From NCBI RefSeq assembly GCF_009830285.1, contig NZ_WUQX01000001.1, positions 3,782,501-3,846,500 of the forward strand: a stretch of DNA of 64,000 nt. The letters run 5' to 3'. Position numbers and translations under genes: made by a program. Positions 8,488 through 17,157 of this stretch are shown here, piece after piece. The notes under the pieces were generated by a model. The model was not told the origin of the DNA and made no database searches. It saw only the letters and a program-made list of their open reading frames with translations. The DNA is from Sporofaciens musculi. Its GTDB lineage: Bacteria; Bacillota; Clostridia; Lachnospirales; Lachnospiraceae. Position 1 is the first letter of the stretch, and each line of letters starts with the position of its first letter.

Positions 8488-9506
8488 AACGTAACTCCCT
8501 TTTCTCCTGCCTCAACATGGCCTACCACATACGGCTGCTCGCCTGCCGCCTTGATTGCCTCCAAGGTTTTCTCCACATCCCCAGACTCAACAGCAACAAC
8601 CATTCCCAGACCCATGTTAAACGTGTTATACATCATCTCCTCTGAAATCTCTCCCTTCTTAGCCAGAAGTTTGAAAATAGCGGGGACTTCGTAACTGCCC
8701 TTCTCAATAACTGCCCTCGCGCCCTTTGGCAGCATTCTCGGAATATTTTCATAAAAACCGCCGCCTGTAATATGGCTTACGCCTTTGACCTTAACGCCGC
8801 AGTCCTTAATGCTTTTTAACGCCTTCACATAGATTCTGGTAGGCTCAATTAACGCCTCTCCCAGCGTCTTGCCCAATTCCTCATAATATGTATTAAGGGA
8901 CTCCTTCGTCATGTCAAACACCTTGCGCACAAGGGAGAAACCGTTACTGTGGACGCCGCTTGACGCAATACCAATCAGCACGTCCGAAGGTCTGATATTT
9001 TCACCATTAATCATCTCCTTCTTATCCGCAACGCCAACCGCGAAGCCGGCTAAATCGTATTCCTCCTCTGGCATAAGTCCCGGATGCTCTGCGGTCTCAC
9101 CGCCAACCAGCGCACATCCGGACTGCTTGCAGCCTTCTGCCACACCGCTTACAATGGCCGCAATCTTCTCTGGATAATTCTTCCCGCATGCAATATAATC
9201 CAGAAAGAATAATGGCTCGCCGCCTGAGCACACAATATCATTCACACACATTGCTACCGCATCAATACCGATGGTATCATGCTTGTCCATAATAAACGCA
9301 AGCTTTACCTTGGTTCCGCACCCGTCTGTTCCTGACAGGAGAACCGGCTCGTCCATCTTCTTGATTCCGCTTAAATCAAAGGCGCCTGCAAACCCCCCAA
9401 GACCTCCTAAAACCTCCGGCCTCATAGTCTCCTTTACATGCTTCTTCATCAATTCTACTGATCTGTATCCGGCTTCGATATCCACTCCAGCATTCTTATA
9501 ATCCAT
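8481..9506 (-). CDS. purM: Phosphoribosylformylglycinamidine cyclo-ligase (AIR synthetase)
   Basis: PurM closes the imidazole ring to give AIR with use of ATP. Family motifs are LLSGTDGCGTKVKLAF (near residues 57-72), ALVGGETAEHPGLM, and VSHITGGGFYENIPRM. At 341 residues the protein is full length. It is the second gene of the pur operon, 46 bp downstream of purE, and overlaps purN by 7 bp. Confidence 0.97.
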   Translation of the reverse strand: MDYKNAGVDIEAGYRSVELMKKHVKETMRPEVLGGLGGFAGAFDLSGIKKMDEPVLLSGTDGCGTKVKLAFIMDKHDTIGIDAVAMCVNDIVCSGGEPLFFLDYIACGKNYPEKIAAIVSGVAEGCKQSGCALVGGETAEHPGLMPEEEYDLAGFAVGVADKKEMINGENIRPSDVLIGIASSGVHSNGFSLVRKVFDMTKESLNTYYEELGKTLGEALIEPTRIYVKALKSIKDCGVKVKGVSHITGGGFYENIPRMLPKGARAVIEKGSYEVPAIFKLLAKKGEISEEMMYNTFNMGLGMVVAVESGDVEKTLEAIKAAGEQPYVVGHVEAGEKGVTLC

Positions 9507-9552
9507 ATCTTTGTCTCCTTATCCCTGACTTATGAAATAATCCCAATACCAG

Positions 9553-10059
9553 CTATCCCAAATACGCCTCATATCCAATCTCATCTAACTTTGCTGCCTT
9601 CGCCTGGACCGTCTCCTTCATCTCCCTGGAATAATCCTTAAGCTTGTTCAAAAGTTCATCGTCCGACGTGGCCAGAATCTTCGCCGCAAGTATGGCTGCA
9701 TTCATACCTCCGTCAATGGCAACCGTTGCAACGGGAATTCCCGGCGGCATCTGTACGATAGAAAACAGAGCGTCCTCTCCCGCCAGATTCTTCCCCGACA
9801 TGGGCACGCCGACTACCGGCATAGGGAATAATGCCGCGCACATCCCCGGCAGATGCGCCGCCATACCTGCTCCTGCGATAATCACCTTCATACCTTTTCC
9901 TTCCGCAGCCTTAGCCCACTCAAAAAATACATCCGGCTCACGGTGGGCAGAGATAATCGTCATCTCGTAATCAACCCCTAATTTCTCCAGCATCGCAGCC
10001 GCCTTGCTCATGACCTTAAGGTCTGAGTCGCTGCCCATTACAATTCCTACTCTTGGCAT
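9553..10059 (-). CDS. purE: N5-carboxyaminoimidazole ribonucleotide mutase
   Basis: This is a class I PurE of 168 residues. GSDSDLKVM forms the N-terminal phosphate site, SAHREPD carries the catalytic histidine, and GAGMAAHLPGM follows. It converts N5-CAIR to CAIR, so a PurK elsewhere is expected; none is seen in this window. It is the first gene of the pur operon, with a ribosome site AGGATGAAAAGG before the ATG at 10059. Confidence 0.97.
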   Translation of the reverse strand: MPRVGIVMGSDSDLKVMSKAAAMLEKLGVDYEMTIISAHREPDVFFEWAKAAEGKGMKVIIAGAGMAAHLPGMCAALFPMPVVGVPMSGKNLAGEDALFSIVQMPPGIPVATVAIDGGMNAAILAAKILATSDDELLNKLKDYSREMKETVQAKAAKLDEIGYEAYLG

Positions 10060-10101
10060 ACCTTTTCATCCTTTCTTATTTCTGTATATTTTTATGGGTT
10101 C

Positions 10102-10130
10102 ATAATACCTTATTTGTCTCCATTAATCAA
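10102..10130 (-). promoter_or_regulatory. Promoter for purE-purM-purN-purD
   Basis: On the minus strand TTGATT (10125-10130) and TATTAT (10102-10107) lie 17 bp apart. The -35 box is inside the last codons of the aminopeptidase gene. No PurR box or guanine riboswitch is visible in the short leader. Confidence 0.5.
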
Positions 10131-12155
10131 TGGTTCATTTAGAATCTCCGTCCCTGCAAGCACGAATCTTCCGTCTTCAAGAATGGCAAGCTTGCAGCCA
10201 TCCCTGGTAATTACATCAATCCGCTTCAATTCTTCATAGGGAATGGTAATATCCGTGTGGCACTGATAATAGGCTTTTGACACATCTTCTTTGCGCAGGA
10301 TGGACACCGAATTATCCTTGGCTATAATCTCCTTGCCGTTGGGATTAAACACCCTGACCTCCTCACTCCAGCTATAGCAGGTATCTCCTACTGCAAAATG
10401 GGGACCCATTTTCTCAGCAATGAGGATCGTAAGCTTCTCCTCAATCCCATACTTCTTTGCCGCCACATATGCCGTGGTATTCGTTCCAATGGCAAACTCA
10501 CCCAGAGGCAGCGTGGGATGCTTATGGAGAATATTGTCGTAAATATATTCCCTGTTCTTATTCTCCTCGTCAAAATTGGAGCAGCGGTAATCCTGAATCA
10601 TCCCATCTTTAAATGTAATCTCCAAATCCTGATACTGTAATTCATGCAGATATACCTTACTGACATGAAGGACTCCGTTCGTCCCCTCAAGCACAGGAGA
10701 TGTGAAAACCTCTCCCACTGGAATATTTACATCCGCTACACAATTTTCAAACGCCGTCTCCTTTTCGGGATTGTCAATCTCATGAATTCTGACCTTAAGG
10801 TCCGTCCGATTTTTGCCTCCTCCAAGGATATGGACGTATTCCCCTTGATCCAGCGCATCAATCATCGCCTGCTGCACCTTCTCATAAGTCTTGGAATCCA
10901 GGGTATTGATTCGGATAATTTCGTCAAAAATCTCCTCATACTTCTCCCCAATCTCCGGCACAGGATAGGATATAATGGTAAAGCTGCGTTCATCCCCTCG
11001 GATATACTGGTTCATAATCTGGCCCTGGCGGCTGTAAAACTGAACCTGCAGCTCCTCCTGTTTCTTCGTAAGCTTAATTACCTCCTCCTTCTGTTGGGGT
11101 ATAAAGGGTTCTTCCCCAAACATGTCTATACATGCGGGTCCGGCATACTTGCCCGCCATCTCCTTATGATGCTCAAAGGTTGTCTTTATTACCTCAAGCT
11201 TCCTTTCCACGAACTTCTTATCCAGGAACAGTGCCTGGTCATTTCGGTGGTCATACTCAAACTGCTTGTTGGCGATTGCGCCGTAATAACCCACCTTCGA
11301 CTGTCCTCGCTTTGTCAGGACACTGACTCCGGCACGATAGAGCACCGGCTGTAAGCCCATTACTTTAAAATTCTGGATCGCCTGTCTAACCACACGCTCA
11401 AACCCAAGGACATAACGGATATCTACAACCTCTTTTTTTGACAGGTCCTTACCCGTATTGACAAAGCCCTTCCGGTAGCCTTCTGTGTAAACGTCTGCCA
11501 TCTTCTGGATTACCTCTTTCGGAAGCTCTAACAGATGCCTTGCGGTACGCAGTTCATTTTCACTGATATATTCTCCAAACTGATACAGATAGCGCAAATC
11601 CTCAAGTTCACAATTCTGAACCATGTCAACGGCAAAGGATTCAGACGGGTCAATCTGTACCCTAACTCTGTCCGCGGCAAATACATCACAGTAATCACTG
11701 GCATACCAGTAGATACTCTCCTTAATCCGGTCCGCCTCCGGCTCTCCTGCCTCAAACTGATTATAAATCTCAATCAATAGTTCAAACAAAATATCAAGAT
11801 ATTCTGTCTTCTGCTCAAATACGTACGCAATGCATCCCCGAAGCTCTGTATAGAGAAAGCTTAGAAGCTGTCCATACTCCTCTCCCAACTGACTGACAGC
11901 GTATGCTGGATTCCCATAGCTTGTCCCGTATGCATCGGGCAAAATATCCTCATACAGCCGATGATTCCATTCTTCAAGTTTGGCAAGCTCAAGCTTCTTG
12001 TAAGTTCCGTCTGCAATCAGAGCCTTAACCTCATGAATCATCAAAACAAACTCTGCCGTCTTTTGGAAGAATTCCCGAAAGGGAGCCTCCACTGTATCCT
12101 CAACCATCATCTGTCGGATACGTCCCACCGCCAACTCGTATCTTTCGTCTATCAT
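10110..12155 (-). CDS. M29-type metallo-aminopeptidase with N-terminal extension
   Basis: This is a 681-residue protein. Its C-terminal half matches the M29 (AmpS/PepS) aminopeptidases: NIPVGEVFTSP with a metal-binding glutamate, LGEFAIGTNT with a second glutamate, and EKMGPHFAVGDT with a histidine and an aspartate. Typical M29 enzymes have about 410 residues. The first roughly 270 residues here are an additional mostly helical region (YEQ- and E-rich) of unknown role. It is cytoplasmic, with no signal peptide. The start at 12155 follows AAGGGGGT. It would release N-terminal amino acids from peptides. The pur promoter begins inside its 3' end. Confidence 0.85.
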   Translation of the reverse strand: MIDERYELAVGRIRQMMVEDTVEAPFREFFQKTAEFVLMIHEVKALIADGTYKKLELAKLEEWNHRLYEDILPDAYGTSYGNPAYAVSQLGEEYGQLLSFLYTELRGCIAYVFEQKTEYLDILFELLIEIYNQFEAGEPEADRIKESIYWYASDYCDVFAADRVRVQIDPSESFAVDMVQNCELEDLRYLYQFGEYISENELRTARHLLELPKEVIQKMADVYTEGYRKGFVNTGKDLSKKEVVDIRYVLGFERVVRQAIQNFKVMGLQPVLYRAGVSVLTKRGQSKVGYYGAIANKQFEYDHRNDQALFLDKKFVERKLEVIKTTFEHHKEMAGKYAGPACIDMFGEEPFIPQQKEEVIKLTKKQEELQVQFYSRQGQIMNQYIRGDERSFTIISYPVPEIGEKYEEIFDEIIRINTLDSKTYEKVQQAMIDALDQGEYVHILGGGKNRTDLKVRIHEIDNPEKETAFENCVADVNIPVGEVFTSPVLEGTNGVLHVSKVYLHELQYQDLEITFKDGMIQDYRCSNFDEENKNREYIYDNILHKHPTLPLGEFAIGTNTTAYVAAKKYGIEEKLTILIAEKMGPHFAVGDTCYSWSEEVRVFNPNGKEIIAKDNSVSILRKEDVSKAYYQCHTDITIPYEELKRIDVITRDGCKLAILEDGRFVLAGTEILNEPLINGDK

Positions 12156-12173
12156 AATGAATACCCCCTTACG

Positions 12174-12566
12174 TCATCTGACCAGCCCTCTTGTGAAAAT
12201 GGCTGCAAGTCCCAGAAACACCGTCATATTGATGCCAATCCCAACCTTACATGTTATGTAATTCTTCTCCCGCTCTTTTAGCCCGCGGCTTCCAAGCCAG
12301 ACGCCGATTCCTGCAAGAGCGATGGTACCCAGGCCCACGAACCCAAGCAGCATACCAATCTCTCCCTTTTCTCTGTAAGAGATGGATACCATCAAAAACA
12401 ACAGAAGAAGAACCACAAAAGCATAGCAGCAGGAGTAGATTCCCTTCCTCGCATGGCGGGGCTTTGCCTGCCCGTACTTTGTAATTCTCTTTCGCTGCTT
12501 CTCCCTGGCTTTCGCCAAAGCTTTTGCCCTATCTTCTTCTGTAACAATCTTTCTTCCTATTAACAT
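12174..12566 (-). CDS. Hypothetical small membrane protein
   Basis: The protein has 130 residues. A charged N-terminus (RAKALAKAREKQRKRITK) is followed by three hydrophobic segments at about residues 46-64, 72-92 and 108-126. I do not recognise the function. It starts inside the 3' end of the VanZ gene (38-bp overlap) and ends 18 bp before the aminopeptidase start, so the three genes are probably cotranscribed. The K/R-rich head suggests a cytoplasmic N-terminus. Confidence 0.65.
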   Translation of the reverse strand: MLIGRKIVTEEDRAKALAKAREKQRKRITKYGQAKPRHARKGIYSCCYAFVVLLLLFLMVSISYREKGEIGMLLGFVGLGTIALAGIGVWLGSRGLKEREKNYITCKVGIGINMTVFLGLAAIFTRGLVR

Positions 12567-13014
12567 ATCTTCTCCTTACTGCCGCACAGACTACAAACAT
12601 AACATAACCCGCAAGCCCTCCTATGGTATTCAGCAGAAGGTCATCCACATCGAAGCTTCCTACCTTCGTGATTAGCTGGAATGTCTCCACGCAAAGACTC
12701 AGTCCAAAACTATAGAACACCGTAGAAAAGAAGCTTCTGTACCTGCTGGCCATAGGCATAAAGAACCCAAACGGCATAAAGATGATTACATTTCCAAACA
12801 AATTCGTAAACATGGCGAACATTCCTACTTGATCCCGATAATTCCAGAATCTCTTAATCTCCTTAAAGAGCACAAGGTTATAGTGGTATTCCTCCATCTC
12901 CCCTGTTCGTCCGTACCAGTCCGAAAATATCAAAAAATAAATGATAAATGCAATATATAATACAAATAATATTTTCCCTAAAAATCGGATTCTCTTATTA
13001 CGCTTAAAACTCAA
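12529..13014 (-). CDS. VanZ-family membrane protein
   Basis: The protein has 161 residues and about four hydrophobic segments. Motifs common in VanZ-like proteins are visible: NLVLFKEIKRFWNYRD, NLFGNVIIFMPFGFFMP, and the SFDVDDLLLNTIGGLAGY signature near the C-terminus. VanZ was named from teicoplanin resistance clusters, but most chromosomal members have no proven role, so resistance should not be assumed. It overlaps the next gene by 38 bp. Confidence 0.88.
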   Translation of the reverse strand: MSFKRNKRIRFLGKILFVLYIAFIIYFLIFSDWYGRTGEMEEYHYNLVLFKEIKRFWNYRDQVGMFAMFTNLFGNVIIFMPFGFFMPMASRYRSFFSTVFYSFGLSLCVETFQLITKVGSFDVDDLLLNTIGGLAGYVMFVVCAAVRRRYVNRKKDCYRRR

Positions 13015-13052
13015 ATATCAGGCTTCCTTTCTATCCAAACTTTAACTCAGGC

Positions 13053-13205
13053 TTAAAAAGTAAGTCCCCGCTTCTCTTTCAGCAGACGCGCACCGCCTAC
13101 AATCGTAATAACTCCTGCCGTAACTCCCACCAGCGCTACAATAATGCCAACCACAATACCTGATATTCCGGCAAAATTCATCGCCTTATATGCCTTCTCG
13201 TTCAT
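13053..13205 (-). CDS. Small single-membrane-span protein
   Basis: This is a 50-residue protein, MNEKAYKAMNFAGISGIVVG and onward, with one long glycine/valine-rich membrane segment followed by the basic end KEKRGLTF. I chose the ATG at 13205 because AGGAGGGG stands 6 bp upstream; the longer reading frame to 13271 lacks such a site. It lies 71 bp after the pyrE stop. The function is unknown; similar tiny membrane proteins occur in Lachnospiraceae. Confidence 0.6.
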   Translation of the reverse strand: MNEKAYKAMNFAGISGIVVGIIVALVGVTAGVITIVGGARLLKEKRGLTF

Positions 13206-13276
13206 AGATTGCCCCTCCTGCTTCCTTTGACTCAATCTGTACAGCAGACAGATTGACAAGCTTATCGTCACATTGT

Positions 13277-13954
13277 TTATCTTACGCCATACGTTTTATA
13301 ATATGCGTCGATTGCCCTTTTTAATGTATCATCAATGATAATTCTTCCCTGACATTGCCTATTATACAGATAATCCACCACCTCGTCCATGGTTACAATC
13401 GCCTTTGCCGAAAAACCGTACAGCTCAGTAATCTCGTCCAGAGCACTCTTCTTACCGCCCTTTCCAACCTCCATACGGTTCAGAGATACCATCAGCCCCT
13501 TAATCTCTATATCGCCCTGAGCCTTAAGTATTGGAAATGTCTCCTCGATGGACTTCCCTGAGGTGGTTACATCCTCAATAATTACCACCTTGTCCCCGTC
13601 CTTAAGACTGCTTCCAAGCAGGATGCCCGTATCGCCATGGTCCTTCACTTCCTTGCGGTTTGAGCAGTATCGAATGTCTTTGCCGTATAATTCACTAATC
13701 GCCATCGTCGTCGCCACACTCAATGGTATTCCCTTATATGCCGGCCCGAACAGTACGTCAAAATCAAGCCCATAATTATCGTGTATCGCCTTAGCATAGT
13801 ATTCTCCAAGTCTGCGAAGCTGGGTGCCGGTCACATATGCACCGGCATTCATGAAAAATGGGGATTTTCTCCCGCTCTTTAATGTAAATTCACCAAATTT
13901 TAATACATTGGATTCTACCATAAATTCTATGAATTCCTGCTTGTATTGTTCCAT
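13277..13954 (-). CDS. pyrE: Orotate phosphoribosyltransferase
   Basis: The enzyme converts orotate and PRPP to OMP, the fifth step of pyrimidine synthesis. The PRPP-binding loop DKVVIIEDVTTSGKSIEET is clear near residues 120-138, and the N-terminal segment KSGRKSPFFMNAG is typical. Length is 225 residues. Its start overlaps the end of an unknown gene by 28 bp, and it is the last enzyme gene of the pyr cluster. Confidence 0.96.
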   Translation of the reverse strand: MEQYKQEFIEFMVESNVLKFGEFTLKSGRKSPFFMNAGAYVTGTQLRRLGEYYAKAIHDNYGLDFDVLFGPAYKGIPLSVATTMAISELYGKDIRYCSNRKEVKDHGDTGILLGSSLKDGDKVVIIEDVTTSGKSIEETFPILKAQGDIEIKGLMVSLNRMEVGKGGKKSALDEITELYGFSAKAIVTMDEVVDYLYNRQCQGRIIIDDTLKRAIDAYYKTYGVR

Positions 13955-14325
13955 GATGTAAAATCCTCCCTTATCTCTATTGCTTTTGCGTATATCAGAT
14001 TCTTCTGATATTCCGGCAAATCAAAATCTCGCCCATTAGCCGTGTTTATCATATGCATGGAGTTATCCAAAGCTCTGTAGAAGTCGTCTTGACTCCCTTT
14101 CATCTCAAACCTGCCAAAGAGACACGCAAACATTTTTGATTCCCCATTCAACAGATACAGCCTGTGGCAATCCTCTATATTCTCATCTACACACGTGATA
14201 TTCTCTGGGTTCTCTGCGTGAAATGCTGTACTCCACTCCTTAAGCGCCTTCTCCCGCTCTCTTAACAGAACCTCTAATTCTTCATTGACCTTAGATAACT
14301 TTACTTCTGCTTCCTGTAATGTCAT
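13927..14325 (-). CDS. Hypothetical protein inside the pyr operon
   Basis: The protein has 132 residues with an N-terminal helical, probably coiled-coil segment (EVKLSKVNEELEVLLREREK). No enzyme motif is recognised, and there is no signal peptide or membrane segment. Its end overlaps the pyrE start by 28 bp, and it lies 53 bp after pyrD, so it should be cotranslated with pyrE. It may be an accessory factor, but nothing in the sequence proves a role in pyrimidine synthesis. Confidence 0.65.
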   Translation of the reverse strand: MTLQEAEVKLSKVNEELEVLLREREKALKEWSTAFHAENPENITCVDENIEDCHRLYLLNGESKMFACLFGRFEMKGSQDDFYRALDNSMHMINTANGRDFDLPEYQKNLIYAKAIEIREDFTSWNNTSRNS

Positions 14326-14378
14326 TCGTCCTCACCCCCTAATCTTAAGAATCTGAATCTTAACTCTAAACCCTTTTA

Positions 14379-15284
14379 TTATGCCTGAACTGCGCCCACC
14401 AAGTCTTTCACATCTTCCATATGATTTTCTTTCAGATACGCCTCAATCCCTTCTATAATCTCCAATGTGACTGTAGGATTATGGAAATTCGCTGTACCCA
14501 CTGACACGGCGCTTGCCCCTGCCAGCATCATCTCAATGGCATCCTCGGCGCATGCAATCCCGCCCATGCCTATAACCGGAAGCTTCACCGCCTGGGCCGC
14601 CTGATAGACCATGCGTACAGCAATGGGATGGATGGCCGGTCCAGAGACGCCTCCGGTCTGGTTCGCCAGCGCAAATGTCCTCCTTCGGATATCAATCTTC
14701 ATTCCAGTCAATGTGTTAATCAGCGATACCGCGTCTGCACCGCCTGCCTCCACAGCCTTCGCCATCTCTCCAATATCCGTCACGTTCGGGCTAAGCTTCA
14801 TGATTACCGGCTGCTTCGCATACTTCTTAACCGCCCTGGTAATATCCTGGGCCGCCTTGGGATTCTGTCCAAAAGCAATCCCACCCTCCTTCACGTTAGG
14901 ACAAGAAATATTAATCTCCAACATATCCACGTCTTCGTTTCCAAGGCGCTCTACCACCTCACAGTAGTCCTCCTCGGACCTTCCGCAGACATTTACAATA
15001 ATCTTCGTATCATACTTCCGAAGAAACGGTATATCTCTCTGACAGAAAAGCTCAATTCCAGGATTCTGCAGACCTATGGCATTCATCATACCGCCGCAGG
15101 TCTCCGCCACCCTTGGCGTTTGGTTCCCCTGCCATGGAACACTGGCAACCCCCTTCGTCGTCACGGCTCCAAGCCTGCTGATATCCACGAAATCTGCATA
15201 TTCCGCGCCAGAGCCAAAGGTTCCCGACGCCACGGTTACAGGATTCTTCCACTCCACTCCCGCTATATTCACTGTCATATTCAT
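14379..15284 (-). CDS. pyrD: Dihydroorotate dehydrogenase, class 1B catalytic subunit
   Basis: This is the FMN-binding subunit of 301 residues. NISCPNVKEGGIAFG holds the class 1 active-site cysteine, and VIGMGGIACAEDAIEMMLAGA is the phosphate-binding end of the barrel. Class 1B enzymes work with PyrK and pass electrons to NAD, which suits an anaerobe. The start codon shares its A with the pyrK stop (TGATG), so the two subunits are translationally coupled. Confidence 0.96.
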   Translation of the reverse strand: MNMTVNIAGVEWKNPVTVASGTFGSGAEYADFVDISRLGAVTTKGVASVPWQGNQTPRVAETCGGMMNAIGLQNPGIELFCQRDIPFLRKYDTKIIVNVCGRSEEDYCEVVERLGNEDVDMLEINISCPNVKEGGIAFGQNPKAAQDITRAVKKYAKQPVIMKLSPNVTDIGEMAKAVEAGGADAVSLINTLTGMKIDIRRRTFALANQTGGVSGPAIHPIAVRMVYQAAQAVKLPVIGMGGIACAEDAIEMMLAGASAVSVGTANFHNPTVTLEIIEGIEAYLKENHMEDVKDLVGAVQA

Positions 15285-16069
15285 CAGATTTCCACCTCCG
15301 TTGCCAGAAATACCGGACCATCTTTACAGATTCGGGCATTATGCACATTCGTGTGATGGTCGCGCTGACTCGTACGACAGACGCACCCAAGACACGCCCC
15401 GATTCCACATGCCATCCTCTCCTCCAAGGAAATATAGCATACTATCTTTTTTTCTGCGGCATATTCCTTAATTGCCCGTAACATAGGAGTCGGACCACAG
15501 GCGTAAATCACATCCGCACTCAAGCCATTTTCACGGATCGCGTCCAATACATTGCCCTTCGTTCCCACGCTTCCGTCCTCCGTGGAAATGTAAAGCTCGC
15601 CGTTTTGCTCAAACTCTTTCTTTAAAAATGTCTGTGCATCCCGATATCCTGCTACAATCTGCTTCTTTTCGCACTCAATCTCCTTGGCCAGCTCTAAGAT
15701 TGGGGGAACGCCAATCCCCCCGCCCATTAAGAACACCTTCTTCCCCTTTGCTTCCTCCACCGGAAATCCATTTCCCAAGGGCCCAATCACCGAAATCTTA
15801 TCACCAGCCTTCATCCGAGAAAACTGCTCGGTTCCCGTGTTCTCTCCCGTCACACGATACACCACACGAAGTCTTCCATTCTCCTTATCAATCTCACAAA
15901 TACTGATGGGTCTTGGAAGCAGCCTGCCAGAATCGTTGGTATACATAGACAAAAACTGTCCGCATCTTGCACACTTAGCCGCCTCTGTCTCAATCCACAT
16001 ACTAAAAATCCCATCCGCAATGGATTCCTGGGACACTACCTTCCCAATCTCTTTCTTCATCTTCGCCAT
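15284..16069 (-). CDS. pyrK: Dihydroorotate dehydrogenase electron-transfer subunit
   Basis: PyrK carries FAD and a [2Fe-2S] cluster and passes electrons from PyrD to NAD. RLLPRPISICEID is the FAD-binding motif, GGGIGVPPILELAKE the nucleotide-binding segment, and a C-terminal cysteine set (ACGIGACLGCVC and later ICKDGPVF) holds the cluster. Length is 261 residues, normal. The ATG at 16069 follows GGAGAGACAGAC. It is coupled to pyrD by a one-base overlap. Confidence 0.96.
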   Translation of the reverse strand: MAKMKKEIGKVVSQESIADGIFSMWIETEAAKCARCGQFLSMYTNDSGRLLPRPISICEIDKENGRLRVVYRVTGENTGTEQFSRMKAGDKISVIGPLGNGFPVEEAKGKKVFLMGGGIGVPPILELAKEIECEKKQIVAGYRDAQTFLKKEFEQNGELYISTEDGSVGTKGNVLDAIRENGLSADVIYACGPTPMLRAIKEYAAEKKIVCYISLEERMACGIGACLGCVCRTSQRDHHTNVHNARICKDGPVFLATEVEI

Positions 16070-16158
16070 GTCTGTCTCTCCTGCTTATACTCCACTGTCA
16101 AATTCCTGTCCTTTACTGCTATTTGCGGCACAAATATCTATCGCCAAACATAAAAGGC

Positions 16159-17085
16159 TTAACGAAGGTTAAGAGCCTCTATGATATCTGCGGCCATGTC
16201 CTCGACTGCTGCCCGTGAGGCTTCTGCAAATCCTTCCTCCCCATACTTTCCATACTTCTCCTGCTTGTATGCCGCGATAATTCCACGGGAGGAATTTACA
16301 ATGGCGCCCAGTCCGTCTTCATTAAAGAAATGTGCCAAATCCTTGCCCTTTCCGCCCTGGGCGCCGTATCCTGGTACAAGAATGTAAGCCTTAGGCATAA
16401 TCTTCCTGAGAACTTTTCCCATCTCTGGGTAGGTAGCTCCCACGACTGCACCCACATAACTATACTCGTCTCCCATCAGCTCGTCTCCCCAGGCGGCAAC
16501 CTTCTCGCCCACCAGCTCATATAAAGGTCTTCCGTCAACTGGCTGGTCTTGGATTTCCCCACTGGACGGGTTTGACGTCTTTACCAGCACAAAGATTCCC
16601 TTCTTTTCTTCCCTGCATACCTTTATAAACGGATTTATTCCGTCAGAGCCCAAATATGGATTCACCGTGGCAAAATCCTCTCCAAAAGGAAGGCAGGACT
16701 TACTTCCAACCTGGACGTGTCCCAGATGGGCGATTGCATAGGCCGCCGAGGTAGAGCCAATATCCCCGCGTTTGACGTCCCCGATTACCACCAACCCTTT
16801 TTCCTTACAGTAGTCCACCGTCTTTTTAAACGCCCCAAGTCCTGGAAGCCCAAACTGCTCATACATGGCAATCTGGGGCTTTACCGCCGGAATCAAATCA
16901 TAGGTCCCGTCCACGATTGCCTTATTAAACTGCCAGATTGCTTCTGCCGCGCCCTCAAGCGTCTCTCCGAATTCCTGAAAAGCTTTATCCTGTACATGCT
17001 TTGGCACATAATCCAGCATGGGGTCCAGACCAACCACAATGGGGGCTTTTGTTTTCCTGATATTTGCTACTAATTGATTAATCAT
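16159..17085 (-). CDS. pyrF: Orotidine 5'-phosphate decarboxylase, type 2
   Basis: The enzyme decarboxylates OMP to UMP. VVGLDPMLDYVP and VVIGDVKRGDIGSTSAAYA (catalytic lysine-aspartate pair) identify it. The 308-residue length and the conserved PYLGSDGINPF segment place it in the long type 2 group rather than the short Bacillus-type PyrF. It lies between pyrC and pyrK on the same strand. Confidence 0.96.
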   Translation of the reverse strand: MINQLVANIRKTKAPIVVGLDPMLDYVPKHVQDKAFQEFGETLEGAAEAIWQFNKAIVDGTYDLIPAVKPQIAMYEQFGLPGLGAFKKTVDYCKEKGLVVIGDVKRGDIGSTSAAYAIAHLGHVQVGSKSCLPFGEDFATVNPYLGSDGINPFIKVCREEKKGIFVLVKTSNPSSGEIQDQPVDGRPLYELVGEKVAAWGDELMGDEYSYVGAVVGATYPEMGKVLRKIMPKAYILVPGYGAQGGKGKDLAHFFNEDGLGAIVNSSRGIIAAYKQEKYGKYGEEGFAEASRAAVEDMAADIIEALNLR

Positions 17086-17157
17086 ATGCTAATCCTCCTG
17101 TTTTTGCATACCGTCCGTTATAACCATCGAATCCCGCCATTTATATCCCTACTTGCA

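Noticed and set aside
12529..13014. Glycopeptide resistance locus suggested by the VanZ protein
   Set aside because: No vanA/B, vanH, vanX or vanRS genes are nearby, and VanZ-like proteins are common without such a role.
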